A stretch of DNA of 64,000 nucleotides from Streptomyces fructofermentans (GCF_014651055.1 NZ_BMWD01000008.1:1-64000); one strand, 5' to 3'. Counted from the first letter of the stretch, positions 16,416-25,298 are shown. The notes: generated by a model not told the origin, from the letters alone. Program-made: numbers and translations.

Positions 16416-17153
16416 TCAGCTCCAGGTGACCGCGGAGTTCTCCCGCCACAGGGCGACGAGCGACGCGTCCCCCGACACGTGCGGGACCGGGCGGCGGTTC
16501 CACAGCGCGAAGTAGAGTTCCGCCGCAGTCCCCGCGAACTCGCCGTCCGCCGCGCCCACTTCGCCCCGCTCCACCTCCGGCGGCCGCTCCGACAGGCGTA
16601 CGGTCCACGTGGTCCCGGTGTCGGAGGCCCGGACCCTCAGCACGCGCGGGACATCGGTGCGCACCCGGCTCCTGGCGCGCCCGTGCAGGTTCAGCAGCAG
16701 TTCCTCGATCCCGTCGACGGCGAAGTCCGCGTCGGGCGGGCCCGGTCGGCCGCCGCGCGCCGACTCCGCGTCGGCGCGGTGCACGGTCGTCTCGTGGGCC
16801 TGCCGCCGCGCCCAGAAGGCCAGCGGCGACGGGGCGGGCAGAAAGGTCCAGCACCGGACGTCGGACGGGGCTGCGGTGAGGACCTCCACGAGGCGGCCGT
16901 GCCCGGCACGGAACCAGGCCGACAGTTCCGCGCCGTCCAGTGCGGGAAGGCCGCCGTCGGGACGGTACGACGTGTGCCCCTCGGCGACGAACGCCGTCGC
17001 CCAGCGGTGCACCATGCCCGTGTGCCGCAGCAGGTCCCGCACCTGCCATCCGGGGCAGGTGGGCACCTTCGCGTCGGGTCCCGCCGCGTCCGCGGCCTCC
17101 GCCAGCGACCGGCCCTCCCGGTCCAGCACTCGAATCAGCTCGGCAGTCTCCAT
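16416..17153 (-). CDS. Maleylpyruvate isomerase-family, mycothiol-dependent (MDMPI/DinB-like) enzyme
   Basis: A 245-residue protein. The N-terminal DinB-like four-helix domain has the family signatures CPGWQVRDLLRHTGMVHRW (about 33-51, His45 and His49 as likely metal ligands) and RRQAHETTVHRADAE (His and Glu ligands, about 119-133). The C-terminal MDMPI_C domain follows (about 150-240). Members use mycothiol as cofactor for isomerisation or conjugation reactions; the substrate is unknown. No ribosome site is seen; CAGACT ends six bases before the ATG, so a leaderless transcript is possible. The dehydrogenase gene ending at 17181 lies upstream on the same strand. Confidence 0.87.
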   Translation of the reverse strand: METAELIRVLDREGRSLAEAADAAGPDAKVPTCPGWQVRDLLRHTGMVHRWATAFVAEGHTSYRPDGGLPALDGAELSAWFRAGHGRLVEVLTAAPSDVRCWTFLPAPSPLAFWARRQAHETTVHRADAESARGGRPGPPDADFAVDGIEELLLNLHGRARSRVRTDVPRVLRVRASDTGTTWTVRLSERPPEVERGEVGAADGEFAGTAAELYFALWNRRPVPHVSGDASLVALWRENSAVTWS

Positions 17154-17159
17154 GGGGCG

Positions 17160-17165
17160 AGTCTG
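17160..17165 (-). promoter_or_regulatory. Possible -10 hexamer CAGACT of the MDMPI gene
   Basis: On the minus strand CAGACT lies six bases before the ATG at 17153. It matches TANNNT except for the first base; the identical hexamer lies seven bases before the start at 53894. Confidence 0.4.
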
Positions 17166-17180
17166 CCGGACCGGGCGCGA

Positions 17181-18071
17181 TCAGGCGTCGGAGTCCGGGT
17201 CGAAGCTCGCGAAGTACGCGGCGGCCATGTCCTCGTCGGCGTGCCCCTGGGCGGCGGCGCGGGCGAACCGTTCCGCGCTCGCCGCGGCCACGTCGAGCCG
17301 GACGCCGTGCTGTTCGCCCGCCTCGACGATCAGCCGGGCGTCCTTCTCGGCGGTGGACACGGAGAACGAGGCGGGAGACAGCCCGCCGTCCAGCACGAGC
17401 CCCGCCTTCGCGTGCAGATAGCCCATGTCGAGGGGGCCGCCGGCGATGGCGTCGAAGAAGCTCCGCGGCTCCACACCGAGGGCCTTGGCCAGGGCCAGTA
17501 CCTCACCGGTCGCGGTCGTGGCGGCGAGGACCCAGCTGTTGGCCACGAGCTTGAGCCGGGTGGCGCTGCCCGCGGCCGCGTCCTCCCCCGTCCACACCGT
17601 ACGGGCGCCGACCGCGTCGAACACCGGGGTCACGGCGTCCCGTCCCTCGCTCGGACCGGCGGCGAGGACGAGCAACTGCCCCGCCTCGGCGGGCTGTCGG
17701 GTTCCCAGGACGGGTGCGTCGAAGAGGACGAGCCCCTTCTCCCTTGCGAACGAGGCCAGTTCGACGAGCGCCGCGACTCCGGCGGTCGTCGACTGCACCC
17801 ACGCGGCGCCGGGGCGCAGCGCGGGGGCCGCCTCGGCCATCACGTCCCGTACGGTCCCGCCGTCGTACAGGACGGTCAGGACGACATCGGCGCCCTCGAC
17901 CGCCTCGGCGGGGGTGTCCGCGACACGCGCGCCGTCCGCGGCGAGCGGCTCGGCCTTGGCGCGGGTGCGGTTCCAGACCCGGACGGTGTGCCCGGCGCGC
18001 GCGATGTTGCGGGCCATCGCGGCGCCCATGATCCCGGTGCCCAGGACACCCACGGTGAGCTTGTCGGTCAT
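17181..18071 (-). CDS. NAD(P)-dependent beta-hydroxyacid dehydrogenase (HIBADH/imine-reductase-like)
   Basis: A 296-residue protein of the 6-phosphogluconate/3-hydroxyisobutyrate dehydrogenase superfamily. The dinucleotide motif is GVLGTGIMGAAMARN (8-22); the VWNRTRAKAE segment after strand 2 with Arg/Thr suggests NADP preference; FDAPVLGTRQPAEAGQL is the substrate-binding motif (usually DAPVSGG, here SGG replaced by LGT); KLVANSW near 174 carries the catalytic Lys. The altered substrate loop makes the exact substrate uncertain. The ATG at 18071 has AGGAAAG upstream. The stop codon is 27 bases before the MDMPI start on the same strand, so co-transcription is possible. Confidence 0.9.
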   Translation of the reverse strand: MTDKLTVGVLGTGIMGAAMARNIARAGHTVRVWNRTRAKAEPLAADGARVADTPAEAVEGADVVLTVLYDGGTVRDVMAEAAPALRPGAAWVQSTTAGVAALVELASFAREKGLVLFDAPVLGTRQPAEAGQLLVLAAGPSEGRDAVTPVFDAVGARTVWTGEDAAAGSATRLKLVANSWVLAATTATGEVLALAKALGVEPRSFFDAIAGGPLDMGYLHAKAGLVLDGGLSPASFSVSTAEKDARLIVEAGEQHGVRLDVAAASAERFARAAAQGHADEDMAAAYFASFDPDSDA

Positions 18072-18285
18072 GACGTCAACTTTCCTGTCCATGCGCTGAT
18101 CCGTACGGTGCGCTGGGTACCACTGTGCCCGTACGCCCGGAGCCGCGTGGTGCTCCGGGCGCCGTGTCGTCGTGACGCCCGGGATCGGCGGCGTGCCCCG
18201 GGAACCGTGCCCTGACGGCGCGGCGGCGGAATCCCGCCGCCGCGCACCCGCGCCGCCCACCGGGGCGCGAACTCGCCCTCCCGCG

Positions 18286-20508
18286 CTAGCTCTTCGCGTA
18301 CGGCGGCGCTGCCGCTGGCTCCGGCGCGGCAGGGGCGGGCGCGCTCTCGCTGAGGCCGTACCGCCCGTGGAACGCACGCAGGAGGCGGGGCGCGTACCAG
18401 GCCGAGCGGCCGAGCAGGCGCATCGCGGCCGGTACGAGGACGCCGCGCACGGCGACGGCGTCGATCAGGATGGCCAGTCCGCTGCCCAGGCCGAACATCT
18501 GCATGAAGCTCAACTCGGCGGTTCCGAAGGCGAAGAAGCTGACCGCGAGCAGGCAGGCTGCCGCGCTGACGATGCGTCCGGTGTGGCCGAGACCGTCGAC
18601 CACGGCGGACTCGTTGTCCGCGCCCGAGTCGTGGAGCTCCTTGATCCGGCTGGTGACGAACACCTCGTAGTCCATCGAGAGACCGAACGCGATGCAGAAC
18701 ATCAGCACGGTCATCGACACCTCCATGGGCTGCGCGGTGAAGCCCAGCACGGAGGACAGATGACCGTCCTGGAAGATCCAGGTCATGACACCGAGGGTCG
18801 CTCCCAGGCTGATCATGTTGAGGACCAGCGCGCGCAGCGGCTGCACGACACTGCCCGTGAACAGGAACAGCAGCAGGAACGTCGTGAGGGCGACCAGCGC
18901 GACCGCGAGCGGCAGCCGTTCGGCGATCGAGTCCTTGGAGTCGACCAGCACCGCGCCGGTTCCGCCCACGAGCGGGTCCGACCCCTCGGGCGCGCCGACG
19001 GCCCTCACCTCGTCGACCAGGCGCTGGGCCGCGTCCGACTTCGGCGCCAGGGAGCTGACCACGTTGATCCGCTGCGCGTCGGGCCTGGCGAGCGCGGCGG
19101 TGCCCGGACCGGTCGGCGCGGAGCGTCCGTCGGCGTATGTCCCGGCACCCGTCTCGACACGGACGACGCCTTCGAGGCCGGACAGTTCGACCGCGTACGA
19201 CTCCAGCGGGTCCTCGCCCACGGGGCGGTCCAGGACGACATGGAGGGCCGCGTCGTCGGTGCCGGTGAAGTCCTCCCGGAGGACCGCCGCCACCTGGCGG
19301 CTCGTGGCCTGCTCGGGCAGTACGCGTTCGTCCGGCGTGCCGAAGGTGATCCCCAGCAGCGGGCTCGCCGCCAGCAGCAGCACGGCGAGCACCGGCAGCG
19401 CGGTGAGCGCGGGCCGCCGCATGACCGTGCGGGCCAGCCGTCCCCACAGCGGCTGCCGCGCGCCGGGAACCGCGGGCCCCACCCACGGCAGCCGCCCGCT
19501 GTTGACGCGATGGCCCAGTACGACGAAGAGCGCGGGCATCACGAACAGGGTGCCCACGGCCGCGATGGCGACGACACCGATCCCGGCATAGCCGAACGAG
19601 CGCAGGAAGTACTGCGGGAACACCAGCAGCGCCCCGAGCGCGGCGGCCACGGTCGCGGCGGAGAACGCGATCGTGCGGCCGGCCGTGCCGACGGTCCGCC
19701 GCACGGCGTCCTCCACGCCCGCCCCCGCCGCGAGTTGTTCCCTGAACCGGCTGACCATCAGCAGGGCGTAGTCGATGCCCAGGCCCAGGCCCAGCGCCGT
19801 CGTGAGGTTGATCGCGAAGACCGAGACGTCGGTGACGCTGCCGAGGACGAACAGCTCCGCGAAGGTGCCGACGATGGCGATGACCCCGACCACGAGCGGC
19901 AGCAGCGCCGCGACCACGCTGCCGAAGACGACCAGCAGCAGGACGAGGGTGAGCGGTACGGCGATGGTCTCGGCCAGGAGGAGGTCCTCGCCCGACTGCT
20001 TCCCCATCTCGCTCGTCACGGCCGCGCCGCCGCCCGCCCTGACTGTGAGCGCGCCCTCGTACGGTCCCGCGTAGGTGTCGATGACGGCCTTCGCGTTCTC
20101 GTCCCGCTCGGTGTCGTCACCCGTCACATGGGCGAGCACCAGCGCGGAGCGGCCGTCCTCGGCGCGCAGGGAGGAACTGTCCGTGTCCCAGTACGAGACC
20201 ACGTTCTCCAGGTTCCGCTCCTTCCTGAGGTCGGCCGCCAGCGCGCGGCCCGCCTCCCGGGCCGCCGGGGCGTCGACGCGGCCCTCGGAGGCGCGTACCA
20301 GCAGGACCAGGTTCGTCTCCCCACCGAACTTCTCCTCGATGACCTTCGCGGCACGGCTGGATGAGGACGCCGGGTCGTCGTAGCCGCCGCCCAGCAGGGT
20401 GCCGAAGGCGCCGGCGCCCGCGACACCCATGAGGACCACGGCCGCGACGGCGACGGCGAGTACGAGCCGGGATCGGCGAATCGCCAGTTCGGCTATGCGT
20501 TCAAACAC
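18286..20508 (-). CDS. MMPL/RND-family membrane transporter
   Basis: A 740-residue inner membrane protein with the doubled RND architecture: segment 1 (about 12-35), a large extracytoplasmic loop, segments 2-6 (about 180-345), segment 7, a second large loop and segments 8-12 near the C-terminus. LGLGLGIDYALLMVSRFREQL in the first half and FGLSMDYEVFVTSRIKEL in the second are the duplicated family motifs with the proton-relay Asp-Tyr. It would export a lipid or small hydrophobic compound. GTG 20508 is chosen for AAAGGAG upstream. The gene is divergent from a TetR regulator with a perfect 7-base palindrome between them, the standard arrangement for a repressed exporter. Confidence 0.94.
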   Translation of the reverse strand: MFERIAELAIRRSRLVLAVAVAAVVLMGVAGAGAFGTLLGGGYDDPASSSSRAAKVIEEKFGGETNLVLLVRASEGRVDAPAAREAGRALAADLRKERNLENVVSYWDTDSSSLRAEDGRSALVLAHVTGDDTERDENAKAVIDTYAGPYEGALTVRAGGGAAVTSEMGKQSGEDLLLAETIAVPLTLVLLLVVFGSVVAALLPLVVGVIAIVGTFAELFVLGSVTDVSVFAINLTTALGLGLGIDYALLMVSRFREQLAAGAGVEDAVRRTVGTAGRTIAFSAATVAAALGALLVFPQYFLRSFGYAGIGVVAIAAVGTLFVMPALFVVLGHRVNSGRLPWVGPAVPGARQPLWGRLARTVMRRPALTALPVLAVLLLAASPLLGITFGTPDERVLPEQATSRQVAAVLREDFTGTDDAALHVVLDRPVGEDPLESYAVELSGLEGVVRVETGAGTYADGRSAPTGPGTAALARPDAQRINVVSSLAPKSDAAQRLVDEVRAVGAPEGSDPLVGGTGAVLVDSKDSIAERLPLAVALVALTTFLLLFLFTGSVVQPLRALVLNMISLGATLGVMTWIFQDGHLSSVLGFTAQPMEVSMTVLMFCIAFGLSMDYEVFVTSRIKELHDSGADNESAVVDGLGHTGRIVSAAACLLAVSFFAFGTAELSFMQMFGLGSGLAILIDAVAVRGVLVPAAMRLLGRSAWYAPRLLRAFHGRYGLSESAPAPAAPEPAAAPPYAKS

Positions 20509-20680
20509 GAACGGTCTCCTTTGCGGCCCTGTGGACCTTGTACGGAAGGGGAGTTGGCCGGCCGGTGCCATGACGGGGGCGGTCCGGCGCCCCGCGGACG
20601 CGGTCCGTTCGGGACGGGCGCCCGGGGCGCATGCCCGGCCGCCACGACGGACGTTAGTGAGGCGCCGGAGTATTTGGCAG

Positions 20681-20698
20681 TGTCAGATTTTTCTGACA
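20681..20698. promoter_or_regulatory. TetR-type operator between MMPL exporter and TetR genes
   Basis: TGTCAGA (20681-20687), TTTT, TCTGACA (20692-20698): perfect inverted repeat in a locally AT-rich stretch, 173 bases from the exporter start and 51 from the regulator start. Confidence 0.8.
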
Positions 20699-20736
20699 GT
20701 CCGCAACTTCCCTGAACACGGGACGAGTCGACGGCG

Positions 20737-20742
20737 TACCGT
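20737..20742 (+). promoter_or_regulatory. -10 hexamer TACCGT of the TetR gene
   Basis: Ends six bases before ATG 20749 and no ribosome site is present, predicting a leaderless transcript. Confidence 0.55.
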
Positions 20743-20748
20743 CGTCCC

Positions 20749-21516
20749 ATGTCCGCCGACGAGCAGCCCGCCGCCCCGCCCACCCTGCGAGAGCGGCGCC
20801 GGGCCGCGGCGACGCGGGAGATCCTCGACGCAGCCGAACTCCACATCGCCGAACACGGTCCCGCCGCCCTGTCCATGCGTGCCGTCGCCCGCGGCCTGGG
20901 AATGACCGTGCAGGCGCTCTACCACTACTTTCCGAGCCGGGACGACCTCGTCACGGTGCTCATCGCCGAGGCGTACGACGCCCTGGCCCGGGCCGTACAG
21001 GTCGCCGTCGACTCCGCCGCGCCGGGCGACCCGGCCGTCGAGCGCGTGGTCCTCGCGACGGAGGGGTACCGCCGGTGGGCCATCACCCATCCCGAACGGT
21101 TCCAACTCCTGTACGGGACACCGCTGCGGTACTACGCGGCCCCCGTCGAGGGTCCGACGACCCTGGCGATGCGCCGGATGGGCGAGATCTTCGAGCGGGA
21201 GATCTTCGACGGGTTCACCGCGGAGCAACTCGCCGCGGCGCGGACACCCGGCCTGTCCGCGGCGCTGCTCGCACACTTCGGCGGACTGCCGCAGACCGGC
21301 GCGACGGCGCTGCCGCCGCCCGCGACCGCCCTCGTGATGAGCGCGTGGGGACACATGCACGGACTCGTCGTGCTGGAGGTGTTCGGCCACACCGCCTTCC
21401 TCGGGGACCACCAGGCCGAGATCTTCCGCATGGCGATGCGGAACCTCGTCGAGGACATCCGCGGCCGAATCCCCGCCCTCGCGCCGGGCGAGGACGGGGC
21501 GGGAGGACCGTCGTAG
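20749..21516 (+). CDS. TetR-family regulator with WHG-type C-terminal domain
   Basis: A 255-residue repressor; helix-turn-helix MRAVARGLGMTVQALYHYF (about 45-63) and SRDDLVTVLIAEAYDALA match the paralogue at 11572 closely. The ligand domain contains WAITHPERFQLLYGTPL, diagnostic of the TetR_C_13 group. It should control the divergent MMPL exporter and itself through the palindrome at 20681-20698. An array of five octamers follows the stop codon directly. Confidence 0.93.
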   Translation: MSADEQPAAPPTLRERRRAAATREILDAAELHIAEHGPAALSMRAVARGLGMTVQALYHYFPSRDDLVTVLIAEAYDALARAVQVAVDSAAPGDPAVERVVLATEGYRRWAITHPERFQLLYGTPLRYYAAPVEGPTTLAMRRMGEIFEREIFDGFTAEQLAAARTPGLSAALLAHFGGLPQTGATALPPPATALVMSAWGHMHGLVVLEVFGHTAFLGDHQAEIFRMAMRNLVEDIRGRIPALAPGEDGAGGPS

Positions 21517-21556
21517 CGATACACCGATACACCGATACAGCGATACGGCGATACGG
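21517..21556 (+). repeat. Five tandem CGATACNN octamers
   Basis: CGATACAC twice, CGATACAG once, CGATACGG twice, beginning at the base after the TAG stop of the TetR gene. The rest of the gap to 21697 is GC-rich with short GGGCCC-type repeats and no gene. Confidence 0.85.
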
Positions 21557-21697
21557 GCTGCCGGGCCGCGAGGATGCGCGGGCCGTGGTGCGGGGCCGCG
21601 GCGGCACGGGCCCATGGGGCACGGGCCTGCGGGTTGCGGGCCCACGGGCTCGTGGGGCTGCCGGGGCGTACGGGTGCGGCCCCGGCCCTCCCCGGAG

Positions 21698-23317
21698 TCA
21701 GGAGGGCGTCGGACCGGCCGGCACCCTCTCGTCCGCGGCCGGGGCGACATGGCGCCGAGGGCCCCGGGCGGCGACGTACGCGAACAGGACGGCCATGACG
21801 GCGACGCCCGCCCACATGGCCCGCTGCCAGCCGTCGACGAAGGACTCCTGGGCCGCGTGGACCAGTGTCCGCGCGTGCGCGCCCGCGCCGTCCGCCGCGT
21901 CGACCGCGTTGGCGACTCCTCCACGGGCCTCAACGGCCGCCTCGCGCGGGACGCCGTCCAGGCGGGAGCCGATCGCGTCGCGGTAACCGGCGGACACCAG
22001 CGCGCCGAGCAGGGCCACGCCGAGCGCGGTGCCGAACTCGCGTGTGACGTCGTTGAGCGCGGACGCGACGCCCTGGCGCTCCCGGGGCAGCGAGCCCGTG
22101 ATGGCCTCGGTGGACGGGGTCATCGACAGGCCCATGCCGAGCCCCATGGCGAGCATGCCGGGCAGTACCGACGGATAGCCGCCGCCGACGGACACGAGCG
22201 CCGCCATGAGGGCAAGACCCGCGCCGGCCACCAGGATTCCCGCGGCCATGGTCGCCCTGGGGCCCACGCGCGCGACGAGCAGGGGAGCGAGCGCGGAAGC
22301 AGCCATCATCAGGACCGCCATGGGCATCAGCGCCAGCGTCGAGAGCAGCCCCGACCAGCCCAGTACGGCCTGGAGGAACGGGAAGAGGACCACGAAGATG
22401 CCCGCCTGGACGCCGAAGACCACCAGAAGGGTGATCGAACCTCCGGCCAGGCCGCGTTCGCGGAACAGGCGCATGTCCAGCAGCGCGGCATCGCGCTCGC
22501 GCAACTCCCGGGCCACGAAGCCGACGCCCGCGAGGACTCCGCCGGCGAGGCAGAGCAGGGTCACGGGGTCCGTCCATCCCCGCACCGGTCCTTCCTGGAG
22601 GACGAGGACCAGCCCCACCACCGCGACGACGGACGTCAGCGCCCCCACGGTGTCGAACGGGTGCCCGGACGTCTCGCGGGAGTCGGGCACGTGGCGCACG
22701 GTCAGGGCGAGGGCGACGGCGACCAGTGCGACGGGCAGGACGAACAGCAGGCGCCAGCTCGCCACGTCGACGAGGGCCGCGGAGAGGAACATGCCGAGGA
22801 CACCGCCGCCCCCGGCCACGGCGGTCCACACGCCGATCGCCCGGCCGCGCTCCGCCTCGGGGAACGTCGACGTGATGACGGCCAGGGTGATGGGCATGAT
22901 CATGGCCGCGCCCACTCCGCCGAGCAGGCGCGCCGCGAGCATGACCTCGGCTGACGGGGCGAGTCCGGCCGCCGCCGCGGCCAGCCCGAAGACGGTCAGG
23001 CCGGTGAGCAGCACGGGCCTGCGGCCGACCCGGTCGCCGATCGCGCCGAGCGGCAGCAGGAGCGCGGCCAGGGCGAGTGTGTAGATGTTGATGATCCACA
23101 GGATCGTGCTCTGTGACGCGTCGAACGCGACGGCCAGGTCGGGCTGGGCCACGTTCAGTCCTGATACGGAGGCGATGACGGCCATGAGCGCGACGCAGAC
23201 GGTGATCAGAATCCAGCGCCGACGGCGCGCGTCCGGTGGGCCCCCGCCGTCGGCGTCGCGCGGGTCGGTGGTCGCCTCGACGGGATCGGTCACCTGGAAG
23301 GGCTGGTTCGTACTCAT
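21698..23317 (-). CDS. MFS transporter, DHA2 (EmrB/QacA) type
   Basis: A 539-residue exporter with about 14 membrane segments beginning near residue 34. GDRVGRRPVLLTGL is the loop 2-3 motif A, and LLGGVGAAMIMPITLAVI is a motif seen in drug:H+ antiporters of 14 segments. The ATG at 23317 has GAGAGGAACC just upstream. It is divergent from an XRE-cupin regulator; the 258-base gap between them has little structure apart from the palindrome at the regulator start. Likely role: export of a toxic compound or secondary metabolite; the substrate is unknown. It is a different gene from the broken MFS gene at 14729. Confidence 0.92.
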   Translation of the reverse strand: MSTNQPFQVTDPVEATTDPRDADGGGPPDARRRRWILITVCVALMAVIASVSGLNVAQPDLAVAFDASQSTILWIINIYTLALAALLLPLGAIGDRVGRRPVLLTGLTVFGLAAAAAGLAPSAEVMLAARLLGGVGAAMIMPITLAVITSTFPEAERGRAIGVWTAVAGGGGVLGMFLSAALVDVASWRLLFVLPVALVAVALALTVRHVPDSRETSGHPFDTVGALTSVVAVVGLVLVLQEGPVRGWTDPVTLLCLAGGVLAGVGFVARELRERDAALLDMRLFRERGLAGGSITLLVVFGVQAGIFVVLFPFLQAVLGWSGLLSTLALMPMAVLMMAASALAPLLVARVGPRATMAAGILVAGAGLALMAALVSVGGGYPSVLPGMLAMGLGMGLSMTPSTEAITGSLPRERQGVASALNDVTREFGTALGVALLGALVSAGYRDAIGSRLDGVPREAAVEARGGVANAVDAADGAGAHARTLVHAAQESFVDGWQRAMWAGVAVMAVLFAYVAARGPRRHVAPAADERVPAGPTPS

Positions 23318-23562
23318 GGTTCCTCTCGGGCGAACGGGAGAAGGCGCGTGCGGACGCCGGCGCGGGCCGGCGGACGGGGCGCGCCCGGACGGGGACGGGC
23401 TCGGGCCGCACCGGGGTGGACGGACCGCGGGGGTGGGAGGTGCGAAGCCCGTGAGGGCGCGGGCGGCCGGGCCCGGACGGAGTGGACGGGCCCTTCCGTC
23501 GAGCGCCGGGAGCCGGACGCCGGGCTCTGTGCCGACGGTAGGCCCGCCTTGCATCACGGGCA

Positions 23563-23568
23563 TAGGAT
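23563..23568 (+). promoter_or_regulatory. -10 hexamer TAGGAT of the XRE-cupin gene
   Basis: Ends seven bases before ATG 23576; no ribosome site; predicts transcription starting at or next to the start codon. Confidence 0.6.
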
Positions 23569-23569
23569 G

Positions 23570-23584
23570 TTGCGTATGACGCAA
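23570..23584. promoter_or_regulatory. Palindrome centred on the XRE-cupin start codon
   Basis: TTGCGT-ATG-ACGCAA is a perfect 6-base inverted repeat whose spacer is the start codon itself. It lies just downstream of the -10 hexamer, an ideal place for autorepression by the encoded helix-turn-helix protein. Confidence 0.6.
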
Positions 23585-24169
23585 GACGAAGGCGAGCTGG
23601 ACAGCCTGGTGCGCAAGCGGATCCGCGCGCTGAGGGTGGCGCAGGGCTGGTCGCTCGAAGAGCTGGCCGCCCGCGCCAAGGTCAGCCAGTCCACCCTCAG
23701 CCGTATCGAGAACGGCCGGCGGCGGCTGGCCCTGGACCAGCTGGTCATCCTCGCCCGCGCGCTCGACACGTCCCTCGACCAGCTCGTGGAGACCGCCACG
23801 GACGATGTCGTGTCCAGCCCGATGATCGACGCGGCCCATTCGCTGATGCGCTGGCCCGTCAAGGCCGATCCCGGGATGACCGTGGTGCGCCAGCGGATGA
23901 CGGACCCGCCGCCGGACAACCTCGCGCGGATGCGCGCCCACCCGGGCCGCGAATGGCTCGTCGTGCTGTCCGGCACCGCGATCCTGTTGCTGGGCAACCG
24001 GCGCTTCAGGGTCGAGACGAACCAGGCCGCCGAGTTCCCCACGATGCTGCCGCACGCCATCGGCGCCGACGGCGGGCCGTGCGAGATCCTCGGCATCTTC
24101 GACCGCGACGCCCGCCGCGGTCACCAGCGGGGCGAGGACTCCGGACCGCCGGGCCGCCCTGCCGGGTGA
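23576..24169 (+). CDS. XRE-family regulator with cupin domain
   Basis: A 197-residue regulator: N-terminal XRE helix-turn-helix (WSLEELAARAKVSQSTLSRIE, about 25-45) and a C-terminal single cupin domain (HPGREWLVVLSGTAILLLGNRRF) that normally binds a small ligand or metal; FPTMLPHAIGADGG supplies a His but the first cupin motif has only one His, so metal binding is doubtful. The ATG at 23576 is the centre of a perfect palindrome and follows a -10 hexamer, suggesting a leaderless, self-regulated gene. It is divergent from an MFS exporter and 119 bases upstream of the His-rich methyltransferase, one or both of which it may control. Confidence 0.9.
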   Translation: MTQDEGELDSLVRKRIRALRVAQGWSLEELAARAKVSQSTLSRIENGRRRLALDQLVILARALDTSLDQLVETATDDVVSSPMIDAAHSLMRWPVKADPGMTVVRQRMTDPPPDNLARMRAHPGREWLVVLSGTAILLLGNRRFRVETNQAAEFPTMLPHAIGADGGPCEILGIFDRDARRGHQRGEDSGPPGRPAG

Positions 24170-24276
24170 CCTGCGTATCTGCCGCGACCGGAGGCGTTCC
24201 TTGCGCTTTCGGCAGCGGAACGCGCGATCGTCTTGCGCATCGCGGGAGCGGAAGGGCCGCGCGTGCCCGGCCGACC

Positions 24277-24282
24277 TAGCGT
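24277..24282 (+). promoter_or_regulatory. -10 hexamer TAGCGT of the methyltransferase gene
   Basis: Ends six bases before ATG 24289 with no ribosome site, predicting a leaderless transcript. Confidence 0.6.
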
Positions 24283-24288
24283 GGGCGC

Positions 24289-25260
24289 ATGACCCACCCC
24301 ATCCCGCACACCGCACACCACGACCCGCACTCCGGCCACGGCACCGGTCACCTCCACGAGCACGGCCGAGGCGCCGGTCACGGCCGAGGCACCGGTCACG
24401 AGCACGGCCCTGGTCACGAGCACGGCCACGACCAGGCGGAGATCCTCGACCTGGACGCGGAGGTGCTCGCCGAGCACATCGCGTCCATCGTCCGGTGGCT
24501 GCCCGTCGAAGGCACCCCGCGGCACATCGTCGACCTGGGCTGCGGGACCGGCACCGGCACGCTCGCGCTCCTCGCCCGCTTCCCCGGGGCGCACGTCACC
24601 GCCGTCGACTCCTCGGCGGCGCACCTGGACCGTCTGACGGAGAAGGCGTCCGCGCGGGGAGTGGCCGATCGCGTGCGGACGGTCCAGGCCGACCTCGACA
24701 CCGCGTGGCCCGACCTCGGCACACCGGAGCTCGTGTGGGCGTCCGCCTCCCTGCACCACATGACCGACCCCGGCCGCACCATGCGCCAGGTCCACGACGC
24801 GCTCGCGCCCGGCGGCCTGTTCGCCGTCGTCGAGTCGGCCGGACTCCCCCGCTTCCTGCCCGAGGACGCCCCGGAGGACGCCCCCGGCCTCCTGGAGCGC
24901 TGCCGCGTCGCCGGGGACGCCCGCCACGCCACCCGACTGCCGCATCGCGGCGACGACTGGGGCCCCGGGCTCGCCGCCGCCGGATTCACCGTCGAGGGCG
25001 AACGCGCGATCCACGTCGAGATCGGGAAGTCCGGCTCGCCCGCGGTCGGCCGCTACGCCCTGGAGACCTTGCGGCGTGTACGCGGCGGTGTCGCCGACGT
25101 GCTCCCACCCGCCGACCTCGCCGCACTGGACCGGCTCCTCGACCCCGGCAGCCCGCACTCCATCCTGCGCCGCGACGACCTCGCGGTGCGTACGGAACGC
25201 ACCGTGTGGGCCGCCCGGCGCGGTGTCCGCGCGGCGGGCCCCGGTGGTGCGACCGGGTGA
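24289..25260 (+). CDS. Class I SAM-dependent methyltransferase with histidine-rich N-terminal tail
   Basis: A 323-residue protein. Residues 1-48 contain 15 His, mostly as HG, HEH or HxH spaced among Gly, a likely metal-binding tail. The Rossmann domain follows: IVDLGCGTGTGTL (about 83-95, motif I), VDSSAAHLDRL (acidic motif II), LVWASASLHHM (motif IV region) and LAPGGLFAVVE (post-motif), so SAM binding is complete. Methyl acceptor unknown; the closest general resemblance is to small-molecule Methyltransf_25/UbiE-like enzymes. The tail is encoded by short GC-rich repeats (CACGAGCACGGC). Neighbour is the XRE-cupin regulator. The unusual hairpins after the gene are listed separately. Confidence 0.88.
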   Translation: MTHPIPHTAHHDPHSGHGTGHLHEHGRGAGHGRGTGHEHGPGHEHGHDQAEILDLDAEVLAEHIASIVRWLPVEGTPRHIVDLGCGTGTGTLALLARFPGAHVTAVDSSAAHLDRLTEKASARGVADRVRTVQADLDTAWPDLGTPELVWASASLHHMTDPGRTMRQVHDALAPGGLFAVVESAGLPRFLPEDAPEDAPGLLERCRVAGDARHATRLPHRGDDWGPGLAAAGFTVEGERAIHVEIGKSGSPAVGRYALETLRRVRGGVADVLPPADLAALDRLLDPGSPHSILRRDDLAVRTERTVWAARRGVRAAGPGGATG

Positions 25261-25298
25261 CGCGGGGCGGCGGCCGGACCGCGTGGAGCGGCGTCCGA

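Noticed and set aside
21698..24316. An 872-codon minus-strand frame covering the MFS, XRE-cupin and part of the upstream gap
   Set aside because: The part before ATG 23317 is antisense to the XRE gene and has no family features; the MFS start has a good ribosome site.
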